Numbered from the stretch's first letter, positions 7,232 through 16,336 are shown. The stretch is DNA of 44,043 nt from Candidatus Eiseniibacteriota bacterium (GCA_016223045.1 JACRPT010000044.1:1-44043), one strand, 5' to 3'. Notes: generated by a model from the sequence alone, not told the origin. Translations and numbers: made by a program.

Positions 7232-8017
7232 GTGCCCGCCAGTCCCGCGCGCGTCTCGACGCTCGAGCACTGGGAGTCCTACTGGAAGGGCCACGCCAAC
7301 CTCGAGGAGACCTATTCGACCGGCGGCCGGCTCACGCGCGAGATCCTGGCCGACGGCCCGGTGGCTGGGCGCGCGGTGCTCGAGGTGGGCGCGGGCTCGG
7401 GGCGCGACCTGCTGGGCCTGGCGCGCGCCGGCGCGACCGGCGTGGTGCTCGACTACTCGCCGGCGTCGCTCGCGCTGGTGCGGCGACAGGCGCGGTCGCA
7501 GGGGCTCGCCGTGCACCTGGTGCAGGCCGACGCGCTGCGCATGCCGTTCCGCGACGGCGCCTTCGACGTGGTGTTCCACCAGGGGCTGCTCGAGCACTTC
7601 CGCGATCCCATGCCGCTGCTGCGCGAGAATGCGCGCATCGCCCGGCGCGGCGGGCGCGTCATCGTGGACGTGCCGCAGACCTTCCATCTCTACACCGCGA
7701 TGAAGCGGCTCCTGATCGCCGGCGGCCGCTGGTTCGCCGGCTGGGAGACCCAGTTCACCCCCGGCGCGCTGGAGCGGCTGCTCGCGGCGAGCGGGCTCTC
7801 GGTGAAGCGCACCTACGGCGAGTGGATGGTGCCGGGCCTGTGGTACCGCGTGCTGCGCGAGGTCCTCAAGCGCGGCCTGCGCGTGACCCTGCCCCTCGAC
7901 CCGGCTGGCCCGCGCTGGTGGCGCGGCGCGTGGGACGCGGCCCGCGCGCGGCTGGCGCGCGCCCGCCCCGCGCTCTACACCTGCCACGTCATCGGCACGG
8001 TGGCCGTGAAGCCATGA
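7232..8017 (+). CDS. Class I SAM-dependent methyltransferase
   Basis: 261 residues from GTG 7232. Rossmann-type methyltransferase of the Methyltransf_11/25 group: motif I LEVGAGSGRDL near residue 50, the acidic motif VLDYS at the end of strand 2, motif post-I QADALRMPF, and FHQGLLEH as motif IV. The C-terminal third (WYRVLREVLKRGLR) is basic and hydrophobic and may touch membrane or glycolipid. It starts two bases after the phosphoesterase stop and overlaps the following glycosyltransferase by four bases, which suggests a glycan or lipid intermediate as substrate. That is inference only. Confidence 0.88.
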   Translation: MPASPARVSTLEHWESYWKGHANLEETYSTGGRLTREILADGPVAGRAVLEVGAGSGRDLLGLARAGATGVVLDYSPASLALVRRQARSQGLAVHLVQADALRMPFRDGAFDVVFHQGLLEHFRDPMPLLRENARIARRGGRVIVDVPQTFHLYTAMKRLLIAGGRWFAGWETQFTPGALERLLAASGLSVKRTYGEWMVPGLWYRVLREVLKRGLRVTLPLDPAGPRWWRGAWDAARARLARARPALYTCHVIGTVAVKP

Positions 8018-9138
8018 CGGGCGCCCGGCACCTGGTCGCGGTGAACTTCCGCGATCCCGCGCACCCCGAGGCGGGCGGGGCGGAGCTGCACCTCGAGGAG
8101 ATCCTGCTCGAGGCGGTGCGGCGCGGCTGGCGCGTCACCTGGCTGGCCAGCGGCTTCCCCGGCGGCGCGCGCGAGGCCGAGCACCGCGGCATGCGCGTCC
8201 TGCGGCGCGGCGCGTGGTGGAACTTCAACTGGGTGGTGCCGCGCGTGCTGGCGGGCGAGCTGGCGAGTCCGCCGCCCGACCTGGTGCTCGAGGACATCAA
8301 CAAGGTGCCGTGCCTCGCGCCGCTGTGGACGCGCGCGCCGGTCGCGGCGGTGGTGCCGCACCTGTTCGGGACCACCGCGTTCCGCGAGGCCGACCTGGTC
8401 TCGGCCTGCTACGTGCAGCTGCTCGAGGCCCTGATCCCGCCGGTGTACGCGCGCGCGTCGTTCCTCGCCATCTCCGAGAGCACGCGCGACGACCTGGTGC
8501 GGCGTGGCCTCCGGCGCGAGCGCGTCGCGGTCGTCCACTGCGGGCTGGACCACTCCTCCTACCGCCACGATCCGGCGGTGGCGAAGGCCACCGAGCCCAC
8601 CATCGTGTTCATCGGCCGCCTGCGTCGCTACAAGGGAGTGGACTGGGTGATGCGCGCCATGCCCCGGGTGCGCGCGCGCGTGCCCCGGGCGCGGCTCGAG
8701 GTCATCGGCGACGGGCCGTTCGCGCCCGGGCTCAGGCGGGCGGCGCGGGCGCTGGGCGTCGAGCACGCGGTGACGTTCCGCGGCTTCCTGCCCGGAGCCG
8801 GCAAGGTGCGCGCGCTGCAGTCGGCCTGGGTGCTGGTGCAGCCCTCGCCGAAGGAGGGCTGGGGGCTCACGGTGGTCGAGGCCGGGGCCTGCGGGACCGC
8901 GGTGGTGGCGGCGGACAGCCCGGGCCTGCGGGACTCGGTGCGGCGCGACGAGACCGGCCTGCTGGTGCCTTTCGGCGACGACGCCGCGCTCGCCGATGCG
9001 CTGGCGCGCGTGCTCGAGGACGGCGCGCTGCGCGGGCGGCTCGAGCGCGCGGGGCGCGAGTGGGCGGCGCGCTTCAGCTGGCCCGAGTGCGCGAGGCGCT
9101 CGCTCGACGCGCTGCTGCAGGGCGCGGGGAGGGACTGA
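8014..9138 (+). CDS. GT4-family glycosyltransferase
   Basis: 374 residues. GT-B fold retaining glycosyltransferase. The N-terminal acceptor domain begins with VNFRDPAHPEAGGAE, the glycine loop seen in GT4 enzymes. The C-terminal Glycos_transf_1 domain has FIGRLRRYKGVDWV, VIGDGP and the nucleotide-binding PSPKEGWGLTVVEAGACG (EX7E-like) before an ordinary C-terminal helix. No signal peptide or membrane span. ATGA overlap with the methyltransferase stop. Sugar donor and acceptor cannot be read from sequence. Confidence 0.9.
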   Translation: MTGARHLVAVNFRDPAHPEAGGAELHLEEILLEAVRRGWRVTWLASGFPGGAREAEHRGMRVLRRGAWWNFNWVVPRVLAGELASPPPDLVLEDINKVPCLAPLWTRAPVAAVVPHLFGTTAFREADLVSACYVQLLEALIPPVYARASFLAISESTRDDLVRRGLRRERVAVVHCGLDHSSYRHDPAVAKATEPTIVFIGRLRRYKGVDWVMRAMPRVRARVPRARLEVIGDGPFAPGLRRAARALGVEHAVTFRGFLPGAGKVRALQSAWVLVQPSPKEGWGLTVVEAGACGTAVVAADSPGLRDSVRRDETGLLVPFGDDAALADALARVLEDGALRGRLERAGREWAARFSWPECARRSLDALLQGAGRD

Positions 9139-9140
9139 CG

Positions 9141-10175
9141 GTGGCGGGATTCGGCGCGGGACGGCCCGGATGGAAGGCGATCGTGCTCCTCGGCGCCAAG
9201 ATGGCGCTGAGCCTGGGGATGATGGTGTTCCTGTTCTCGCGCATCCCGCTGGCCGGCGTCGCGCACGCGCTGCGCCAGGCCGACCCGCGCTGGCTCGTGG
9301 CCGCGGCGGCGCTGCTGCTGTTCAGCAACGCGCTGGGGGCCCACCAGTGGAACCGGCTGCTCCACGCGGCGGGCATCCGCATCCCGTTCTGGAAGGTGTT
9401 CAGCTACTACCACGTCGGCCTGTTCTTCAACAACTTCCTGCCCGCGAACATCGGTGGTGATCTCGCGCGCGTGCTCGACGCCTCGCGCTACGGCTCGAGC
9501 CGCGCCACCGCGTTCTCGACCGTGCTCATGGACCGGCTGGTCGGCACGGTGACGCTCGCCAGTCTCGCGCTGGTCACCACGCTGCCGCTGCTCTTCCCGT
9601 CCTACGACACTCCGCCGGCCTTCCGGCACTTCCACTTCCCGCTGCTCTACCTGGCGCTCGTGGGCTTCTTCGGCTTCAGCATCACGCTGCTGTGGGCGGT
9701 GCTCCACCCGGCGCTGCTGCCGGCGGTCGAGCGGGCGCTCGCGCGCGTGGGGCTGGGCGGCTTCGGACCTGCGCTGGACGATCTGGCCGCGCGACTGCGC
9801 GGTTTCCGCGACCAGCGGCGGCTCTTCAGGGAGTTGTTCACCGTGGCCGCGCTGATCCAGGTGGCCCGCATCGGCGTTCACGTGCTCGTCGCGTGGGCGC
9901 TCGGGCTGCACGTGCGCGTGCTCTACTTCTTCCTTTTCGTGCCGTTGCTCGCGGTGATAGTCTCCCTGCCCATCTCGTTGAACGGCATCGGCGTGCGCGA
10001 AGGCGCCGGGATCGCGCTGTTCCACCTCGTTGGGGTGGGCGCGGGGAGCGCCTTCTCGCTCCAGTTCACGACGTACCTCGTGGCGGTCACGGTGAGCCTG
10101 CTGGGCGGCCTGGTGTTCGTGGTCCGCACGCCGCGACGGCGCGCGGCGGCCCGACGACAACGGAGGATCTCTTGA
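9141..10175 (+). CDS. YbhN-like (LPG synthase TM / UPF0104) flippase-type membrane protein
   Basis: 344 residues with about eight predicted membrane helices. The family signature is present: FNNFLPANIGGDLARV after helix 3, MDRLVGT, and the late SLPISLNGIGVREG segment. This fold is the flippase half of MprF and occurs alone near glycosyltransferases. Homologues are thought to move lipids or polyprenyl-linked sugars across the inner membrane. GTG 9141 lies two bases after the upstream stop. The C-terminus is a basic tail (RRRAAARRQRR). The TGA overlaps the next start. Confidence 0.87.
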   Translation: MAGFGAGRPGWKAIVLLGAKMALSLGMMVFLFSRIPLAGVAHALRQADPRWLVAAAALLLFSNALGAHQWNRLLHAAGIRIPFWKVFSYYHVGLFFNNFLPANIGGDLARVLDASRYGSSRATAFSTVLMDRLVGTVTLASLALVTTLPLLFPSYDTPPAFRHFHFPLLYLALVGFFGFSITLLWAVLHPALLPAVERALARVGLGGFGPALDDLAARLRGFRDQRRLFRELFTVAALIQVARIGVHVLVAWALGLHVRVLYFFLFVPLLAVIVSLPISLNGIGVREGAGIALFHLVGVGAGSAFSLQFTTYLVAVTVSLLGGLVFVVRTPRRRAAARRQRRIS

Positions 10176-12814
10176 CGGACCTGATGCGGCGCGCGACGTT
10201 CGCCCTCGGACTCGTCGTGCTGCTGCTGGCCGCGACCGTCTACTTCATCACGCTCACGCCCACCGTGCCGTTCTGGGACTCCGGGGAGTTCATCGCGGTC
10301 TCGAACATCCTGGGCATCCCGCACCCGCCGGGGACGCCGTTCTACGTCATGATCGGCCGCATCGCCGCGATGCTGCCGATCGCCTCGATCGCGCAGCGCC
10401 TCAACGGGCTTTCCGCGCTGGCCTCGGCGCTGGCGGTCCTGCTCACCTACCTCACCATCCTGCGCCTGATCCGCATCGCCCAGGGCTCGAAGGGCACCGA
10501 GCGCACGCCGCTCCACGAGTGGATCGCGCAGGCCGGCGCGGTCGGTGGCGCGCTCATGCTCGCGTTCTCCGACAACTTCTGGGAGAACGCCATCGAGGCC
10601 GAGGTCTACTCGATGATGAGCCTGGCGCAGATCCTGGTGTTCTGGCTCGGTCTGCGCTGGTGGGAGGCGCACGAGAAGCGCCCGACCGCGGGCCCGCTGC
10701 TGGTGTGCGTCTACGTCATGTGGGTCTCGGTGGGGGTCCACCTCGGCGTCGGCATGATGGGGCTGCCGCTCCTCGTGCTGGTGGCGCTGGTGGATCGCAG
10801 GGCGGCGCTGGTGTTCGCGATGCCGCTGCTCTCGGTGCTGGGCGTGACGTTCGGTCTCGAGGCCATGGCGGGCGTCGTCATCCTGCTCTCGACCCTCACG
10901 TTCCTGGTGTTCGCCGCGCAGAAGAAGCTCCCCGCGTGGGCGGCGTGGGGCGCGGTGATCCCGGCCCTCTACGGCATGAGCTACGCGTTCGGCGACAAGG
11001 ACTTCACCACCGGGTCCGCGGTGATCGCCACGGCCTCGGTGCTGGTGCCGCTCGCATTTCTGGCGCTGAACTCGCGCGAGGGGAAGGTGATCGCGCTCGC
11101 GCTGCTGCTGATGGCGGCGGGCTACTCGACCCACATCTACCTGCCGATCCGCGCCGCGCAGCATCCGGCCATCAACGAGGGCAACCCGTCCACCTGGGTG
11201 GCGATGCGCGACCTGCTCGAGCGCAAGCAGTATGGCCACACCAGCATGTTCGTCCGGCGCGGCACGCTGCAGAGCCAGCTCGACAAGGAGTTCTGGCGCT
11301 ACTGGAAGCGGCAGTGGCCGCTGGCCTCGACGCTCCGGACCGACGGCGCGGTGCCCCAGCACGGCGAGCCGCGGCTGTGGATGGTCCTGCTCCCGCTGCT
11401 GCTCGGCGCCGGAGGCGCCGTCTGGCAGGCGAGGCGGGAGAAGGTGACGTCCATCGCCACGGTCACGCTCGCCGCGTTCTCCACGGTGGGGATGATCCTG
11501 TTCCTCAACTTCAGCGACCACGAGGTGCGTGACCGCGACTACTTCTTCACCACCGGCTACCACGTTTACGCGGTGTGGATCGGCATGGGGATCGCGTGGG
11601 CCATCGCCTGGATCCGCGACTCGTTCGAGACCGGCGTGCTGCGCGCCTGGGCCACCGCCGGCGCGGCCGCGCTGCTGCTGGCGCAGCCGTTCGTGCTCAT
11701 GAAGAGCCTGTGGTACGTGCACGACCGGCGTGGCAACTACGTGGCGCACGACTACGCCTACAACATGCTCGCGCCGCTCGCGCCGAACTCCTACGTGTTC
11801 ACCAACGGCGACAACGACACCTTCCCGCTGTGGTACATGCAGCAGGTGGAGAACTTCCGCAAGGACGTGCGGGTCGTGAACCTGAGCCTGCTGAACACCG
11901 ACTGGTACATCCAGCAGCTCAAGGACGACGGGCCGAAGGTGCCGATCGACCTGAGCGACCAGGTCATCCGGGCGCTGGGCCAGGGCGCCATCCAGGACAC
12001 GTCGGGGCGCATCATCTACACCAACCAGTTCATGGTGCAGCACATCATCGAGCACAGCCACGGGCCGGACGGGACGTGGATCAAGCAGCCCTACTTCGCG
12101 GTCACCGTGCCCGACCACGTGGGCTACGACCCGTACTTCACGCTCGAGGGCCTGGTGTACCGCGTGAACCCGGACAGCCTGCACGGCCAGCTGGACGAGC
12201 CGGTGACGCGGCGCAGCCTCTACCAGCTGTTCAAGTACCGCGGGCTGTTCAACGCCGACGGGTCGTGGGACCGCACGGTCTACAAGGACGAGAACGCCTC
12301 GACCCTGTCGCACAACTACGCCGCGGCGCATTTCTCGCTCGCGTTCTACTACCACCGCCGCGGGCAGCTCGACCGGGCCATCGCCGAGATGGAGCGGGTG
12401 CAGCGCATGTTCCCGGACCTCGCCGAGGCCATGGTGCCGCTCGGCGGCTTCTACATGCAGAAGGGTGACACGGCGCGGGCGGTCCGGCTGTTCCGCGGGC
12501 TGGCGATGACCTCGCCGAACAACCCCGAGGTGCGCTACTACTACGGGCTCACGCTGGCGTTCCAGCGCGACGTGGCCGGCGCGCTGAGGGAGTTCGACGC
12601 CGCGGTCGCGCTGGCTCCGGACTTCGCCGATCCCTACAAGTCCGCGTACACCCTGCTGCTGCAGGCGGGCCAGCGCGAGCGCGCGCTCGACTACCTGGAG
12701 CGGCTGGTGAACGCGAACCCGAACGAAGTCGGGGCGCGGCAGATCCTCGAGTCGTCGCGCCGCTCCGTGCGGCCGGAGGGTGCGCTGCCGCCCCCGCCGG
12801 TCCCGCAACCCTGA
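10172..12814 (+). CDS. DUF2723 (GT117-type) polytopic membrane protein with C-terminal TPRs
   Basis: 880 residues. Start TTG 10172 lies four bases after a GGAGGA ribosome site and overlaps the preceding stop; ATG 10184 is an alternative with poorer spacing. The N-terminus carries the DUF2723 hallmark: a membrane helix, then TPTVPFWDSGEF and GIPHPPGTPF, the acidic extracytoplasmic loop typical of GT-C enzymes. About eleven more helices follow to residue 540, then a periplasmic domain with NGDNDTFPLWY. From about residue 713 there are three to four TPR units (SLAFYYHRRGQLDRAI and repeats), ending in a Pro-rich tail. Family members are regarded as polyprenyl-sugar-using glycosyltransferases; the acceptor is unknown. 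Confidence 0.87.
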   Translation: MTDLMRRATFALGLVVLLLAATVYFITLTPTVPFWDSGEFIAVSNILGIPHPPGTPFYVMIGRIAAMLPIASIAQRLNGLSALASALAVLLTYLTILRLIRIAQGSKGTERTPLHEWIAQAGAVGGALMLAFSDNFWENAIEAEVYSMMSLAQILVFWLGLRWWEAHEKRPTAGPLLVCVYVMWVSVGVHLGVGMMGLPLLVLVALVDRRAALVFAMPLLSVLGVTFGLEAMAGVVILLSTLTFLVFAAQKKLPAWAAWGAVIPALYGMSYAFGDKDFTTGSAVIATASVLVPLAFLALNSREGKVIALALLLMAAGYSTHIYLPIRAAQHPAINEGNPSTWVAMRDLLERKQYGHTSMFVRRGTLQSQLDKEFWRYWKRQWPLASTLRTDGAVPQHGEPRLWMVLLPLLLGAGGAVWQARREKVTSIATVTLAAFSTVGMILFLNFSDHEVRDRDYFFTTGYHVYAVWIGMGIAWAIAWIRDSFETGVLRAWATAGAAALLLAQPFVLMKSLWYVHDRRGNYVAHDYAYNMLAPLAPNSYVFTNGDNDTFPLWYMQQVENFRKDVRVVNLSLLNTDWYIQQLKDDGPKVPIDLSDQVIRALGQGAIQDTSGRIIYTNQFMVQHIIEHSHGPDGTWIKQPYFAVTVPDHVGYDPYFTLEGLVYRVNPDSLHGQLDEPVTRRSLYQLFKYRGLFNADGSWDRTVYKDENASTLSHNYAAAHFSLAFYYHRRGQLDRAIAEMERVQRMFPDLAEAMVPLGGFYMQKGDTARAVRLFRGLAMTSPNNPEVRYYYGLTLAFQRDVAGALREFDAAVALAPDFADPYKSAYTLLLQAGQRERALDYLERLVNANPNEVGARQILESSRRSVRPEGALPPPPVPQP

Positions 12815-12827
12815 CGCGGAGGTCCCC

Positions 12828-13787
12828 ATGGCCGAGCCGCATGCGCTGGTGACCGGGGCGGCCGGGTTCATCGGCTCGACGCTGGTGGACCGCCTGCTCG
12901 AGCGCGGGACGCGGGTGACCGGCGTGGACTGCTTCACCGACTACTACGACCCCGCGCTCAAGCGCCGCAACCTCGCGGCGGCGGCCTCGCATCCCGGGTT
13001 CCGGCTGCTCGAGCTCGACCTCGGCGCCGCCGACCTGGCGGCGCTGCCCGAGGTCCGGGTGGTGTTCCACCAGGCCGCGCAGCCGGGGGTGCGCGCCTCG
13101 TGGGGGCGCGAGTTCGCGGCCTACACGCACCACAACGTGCTCGCCACCCAGCGCCTGCTCGAGCGCTACCGCGACGCCTCGCTCGAACGCTTCGTCTACG
13201 CCTCGTCGTCGTCGGTCTACGGCGACGCCGAGCGCTTCCCCACCGGCGAGGACCTGCCGCCGCGTCCGTTCTCACCCTACGGCGTCACCAAGCTCGCGGG
13301 CGAGCACCTGACCCTGCTCTACGGGCGGAACTTCGGCATGAAGGTGACGGCCCTGCGCTACTTCACGGTCTACGGACCGCGCCAGCGGCCCGACATGGCG
13401 TTCCATCGCTTCTGCCGGGCGCTGCTGCGCGGCGAGCCCATCACGATCTACGGCGACGGCACCCAGTCGCGCGACTTCACGTTCATCACCGACGCCGTCG
13501 AGGCCAACCTGCGCGCCTGGGAGCGCGCCGCTCCGCAGGGCGTCTACAACGTCGGCGGCGGCTCGCAGGTCGAGGTGCGCGAGGCCGTCGCCCTGCTCGA
13601 GCGCGTGCTCGGCGTGAAGGCCGCGCTGCGCTTCGAGCCGCGCCCGCCCGGCGACCCGCCGCGCACCCGCGCCGACGCCGCGCGCATCCGCGCCGACCTG
13701 GGATTCGCGCCCGCCACCGGCATCGAGCAGGGGCTCGCCGCCGAGGCCGAGTGGGCGCGGGGCCTCTACGCGGGAGCGCGATCGTGA
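12828..13787 (+). CDS. NAD-dependent sugar-nucleotide epimerase/dehydratase (extended SDR)
   Basis: 319 residues. NAD-binding GAAGFIG at 10-16, active-site SSSSVYG near 127 with Y151 and K155 in SPYGVTK, and the sugar-nucleotide binding YGPRQRPDMAFHRF and YGDGTQSRDFTFI. These features match UDP-glucose 4-epimerase and UDP-glucuronate 4-epimerase relatives (GalE/WbpP/CapI type); which one is not decidable here. It supplies a hexose, hexuronate or pentose donor to the neighbouring glycosyltransferases. The ATG is preceded by GCGGAGG. GTGA overlap with the next gene. Confidence 0.9.
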   Translation: MAEPHALVTGAAGFIGSTLVDRLLERGTRVTGVDCFTDYYDPALKRRNLAAAASHPGFRLLELDLGAADLAALPEVRVVFHQAAQPGVRASWGREFAAYTHHNVLATQRLLERYRDASLERFVYASSSSVYGDAERFPTGEDLPPRPFSPYGVTKLAGEHLTLLYGRNFGMKVTALRYFTVYGPRQRPDMAFHRFCRALLRGEPITIYGDGTQSRDFTFITDAVEANLRAWERAAPQGVYNVGGGSQVEVREAVALLERVLGVKAALRFEPRPPGDPPRTRADAARIRADLGFAPATGIEQGLAAEAEWARGLYAGARS

Positions 13788-14776
13788 CGCCCGACGGGCG
13801 GAGCGTGGCGGAGGGGACCGCCCGCGAGTCCGCGGGACCGCCCCTCGTCAGCGTGGTCGTCGCGGCGTACAACGAGGCCGCGAGCCTGCCCGAGCTCCAG
13901 CGCGAGCTGGCCGCCGCGCTCGACGCGCTCGGGCGCCCGTGGGAGGTCCTCTACGTGGACGACGGCTCGCGCGACGGCACCGACCGCGCGATCGAGGCCC
14001 TGGCCGCCGCCGACCCGCGCGTGCGCGGCGTGTCGCTGCGCAGCAACTTCGGCAAGTCGGCGGCGCTGGCGACCGGCTTCCGGCTGGTGCGAGGGCAGCT
14101 GGTCTTCACGCTCGACGCCGATCTGCAGGACGACCCCGCGGAGCTGCCGCGGCTCCTCGAGGCGCTGGAAGGCGGGCTCGACCTGGTCTCGGGCTGGAAG
14201 CAGAAGCGCCGCGACCCGCCGACGAAGACCGTGCCGTCGAGACTCTTCAACCTGGTGACCTCGATGGTCGCCGGGGTGCGGCTCCACGACTTCAACTGCG
14301 GCTTCAAGCTCTATCGCCGCGAGGTGGTCGAGGCGATCGAGGTGTACGGCGAGCTCCACCGCTTCATGCCGGCGCTCGCGCACTGGAAGGGCTTCAAGGT
14401 GGGGGAGGTCCCGGTCCACCACCGCGCGCGCCGGCACGGGAAGAGCAAGTTCGGAGCGGCGCGCTTCGTCAACGGCTTCCTCGACCTGATGGCTGCGGCC
14501 TTCATCTCCACCAGCGCGCTGAAGCCCCTCCATGTGTTCGGGCGCATCGGCCTGCTGTTCCTGCTGGGCGGCGCGGCGCTCGCGCTGTGGTTCGTGGCGC
14601 AGTGGGCGGGCGGCGCGCCGCTCCGGGTGCGGCCGCTCATGCTGTTCGGCGCCACCCTGGTCATGCTCGGCATCCAGCTGATCCTGATGGGACTGCTGGG
14701 CGAGATGATCGCCCACATGGGAGCCCACGCCGCCTACCCGGTGCGGCGGCGCTACAACCTGGACGAGCCCGCGTGA
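13784..14776 (+). CDS. GT2 polyprenyl-phosphate glycosyltransferase (DPM1/GtrB-like) with membrane anchor
   Basis: 330 residues. The GT-A domain has VSVVVAAYNEAASL, VDDGSRDGT and the metal site DADLQDDP (111-118), then LRSNFGKSAAL, FNCGFKLYRREVV and HRARRHGKSKFG, all typical of enzymes that charge polyprenyl phosphate with a sugar. Two C-terminal membrane helices (about 245-305) anchor it to the inner membrane. Its product would feed the GT-C type membrane transferases of this cluster. GTG start overlapping the epimerase stop; GTGA overlap with the next gene. Confidence 0.9.
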   Translation: MTPDGRSVAEGTARESAGPPLVSVVVAAYNEAASLPELQRELAAALDALGRPWEVLYVDDGSRDGTDRAIEALAAADPRVRGVSLRSNFGKSAALATGFRLVRGQLVFTLDADLQDDPAELPRLLEALEGGLDLVSGWKQKRRDPPTKTVPSRLFNLVTSMVAGVRLHDFNCGFKLYRREVVEAIEVYGELHRFMPALAHWKGFKVGEVPVHHRARRHGKSKFGAARFVNGFLDLMAAAFISTSALKPLHVFGRIGLLFLLGGAALALWFVAQWAGGAPLRVRPLMLFGATLVMLGIQLILMGLLGEMIAHMGAHAAYPVRRRYNLDEPA

Positions 14777-15306
14777 TCGCCTTCATCCTGGCGGGCGGCC
14801 TCGGCACCCGCCTGCGTCCCCGCTTCGGCGACCTGCCGAAGAGCCTGGCGCCGCTCGGCGGCCGCCCGTTCCTGGCGCGCCAGCTCGAGTGGCTGGCCGC
14901 GCACGGCGTGCGGCGGGCGGTGGTGTGCGCGGGGTACGACTGCGATCCCTGGCTGCTCGAGCGCGCGCGCTGGGAGCGCGGCGCGCTCGGCGCGGTGGCG
15001 CTCTACCGCGTCGAGGACGCGGCCAGCCGCGGCCGGGTGAACTGCGGCGCGGACGGCCGCGTCGTGCGCTTCGTCGAGAAGGACGCCTCCCACCGCGGCC
15101 CGGCCTGGGTGAACGGCGGCCTCTACGCCTTCGCCCCCTGGCTGTGGCGGCGCCTGCCGGCGGCCCCGACGTTCTCGCTCGAGCGCGAGCTGCTGCCGGC
15201 GCTGGCCGCCGAGGGGCGGCTCGCCGGCGTCACGCTCGCCGGCGCGTTCTACGACATCGGCACGCCCGAGGAGTGGGAGCGGGCGGAGCGCAGGTTCAGC
15301 GCGTGA
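14773..15306 (+). CDS. Sugar-phosphate nucleotidyltransferase, internally shortened (HddC-like)
   Basis: 177 residues against 220-240 for HddC/RmlA-like enzymes. The N-terminus is normal (ILAGGLGTRL at 5-14, then LPKSLAPLGGRPFL), and so is the C-terminus (VNGGLYAF, FYDIGTPEEWERAERRF). Around residues 56-70, however, about 50 residues are absent. The missing part holds the GTGGA loop and the NGD aspartate that binds the metal and nucleotide. The reading frame is intact across the gap. As read it should lack normal activity, so it is either a decayed gene or an in-frame assembly loss. The HddC assignment rests on the adjacent GHMP kinase and is tentative. Confidence 0.8.
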   Translation: MIAFILAGGLGTRLRPRFGDLPKSLAPLGGRPFLARQLEWLAAHGVRRAVVCAGYDCDPWLLERARWERGALGAVALYRVEDAASRGRVNCGADGRVVRFVEKDASHRGPAWVNGGLYAFAPWLWRRLPAAPTFSLERELLPALAAEGRLAGVTLAGAFYDIGTPEEWERAERRFSA

Positions 15307-16328
15307 AGCCGGCCTCCTGCCTGCGCGCGCGCGCGCCGCTCCGGCTCTCGTTCTGCGGCGGCGGCACCGACGTGTCGCCCTACCCGGAGGAGCACGGCGG
15401 CATGGTGCTCTCCGCCACCATCAACCAGTACGCCTACGCGTCGCTGCGCCCGCGGCGCGACTCGCGGCTCACGCTCGCGAGCCTCGACTACGACGTGGTG
15501 GCGCGCTACGACCACCCGCGCCGCATGCGCTTCGACGGCAACCTCGACCTGATCAAGGCGGTGGTGCGCGCCTTCAGGGTCCGGCGCGGCGCCGACCTGT
15601 GGGTGCACTCCGACGCTCCGCCGGGCTCGGGCCTGGGCTCCTCGTCCACGCTGGTGGTGGCGCTGATCGGCGCGATGGCCGAGTGGGCGGGCCGCTCGAT
15701 GTCGGGCTACGAGGTGGCCGAGCTGGCCTACCGCATCGAGCGCGTGGACATGGGGCTCTCGGGCGGGCGCCAGGACCAGTACGCCGCCGCGTTCGGCGGG
15801 TTCAACTTCATCGAGTTCCACGCCGATGCCACGGTGGTGAACCCGCTGCGGATCCGCCCCGAGGTGCTGAGCGAGCTCGAGTACCGCCTGCTGCTCTGCT
15901 ACGTGGGACAGACCCGGCAGTCGGCGCGCATCATCGAACGCCAGACCGCGTCCTACCGGCAGGGGCGCCGGCCGGTGGTGCGGGCGCTGCACCGGCTCAA
16001 GCTGGAGACGCTCGAGATGAAGAAGGCGCTGCTGCTGGGGAAGGTGGACGCGATCGGCGAGCTGCTGCACCAGGCCTGGGAGGACAAGAAGAAGCTCGAC
16101 TCGGACATCTCGAACTCGCGCGTGGACCGGCTCTACCAGCTCGCGCGCCGGGAGGGCGCGATCGGCGGCAAGATGCCGGGCGCGGGCGGCGGCGGCTACT
16201 TCCTGTTCCTGACCCGCTTCGACCGCAAGCACCGCGTGGCCGCGGCGCTGGAGAAGCACGGCGGCCAGGTGGTGCCGTTCCAGTTCGAGCGGCGCGGGCT
16301 CCTGACCTGGTCGTCGGGTCCGCGCTGA
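15303..16328 (+). CDS. GHMP-family sugar kinase (HddA-like)
   Basis: 341 residues. The N-terminus RARAPLRLSFCGGGTDVSPY is the signature of the D,D-heptose 7-phosphate kinase and fucose-kinase branch. The ATP loop PPGSGLGSSS is at 106-115 and motif 3 is GAGGGGYFLF near the C-terminus. The enzyme would phosphorylate the anomeric carbon of heptose 7-phosphate or a related sugar, making the substrate for the adjacent nucleotidyltransferase, with which it overlaps by four bases (GTGA). Isomerase GmhA and phosphatase GmhB, needed for GDP-heptose, are not in the window. Confidence 0.88.
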   Translation: MKPASCLRARAPLRLSFCGGGTDVSPYPEEHGGMVLSATINQYAYASLRPRRDSRLTLASLDYDVVARYDHPRRMRFDGNLDLIKAVVRAFRVRRGADLWVHSDAPPGSGLGSSSTLVVALIGAMAEWAGRSMSGYEVAELAYRIERVDMGLSGGRQDQYAAAFGGFNFIEFHADATVVNPLRIRPEVLSELEYRLLLCYVGQTRQSARIIERQTASYRQGRRPVVRALHRLKLETLEMKKALLLGKVDAIGELLHQAWEDKKKLDSDISNSRVDRLYQLARREGAIGGKMPGAGGGGYFLFLTRFDRKHRVAAALEKHGGQVVPFQFERRGLLTWSSGPR

Positions 16329-16336
16329 CCGCTTCC

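Noticed and set aside
10171-10200. TTGACG at the start of the DUF2723 gene as a -35 box
   Set aside because: No acceptable -10 box at 16-18 bases; the TTG is better explained as a start codon behind GGAGGA.
9923-12937. Minus-strand open frame of 1004 codons opposite the DUF2723 gene
   Set aside because: Shadow frame; no recognisable domain, and the + gene has clear motifs and overlaps.
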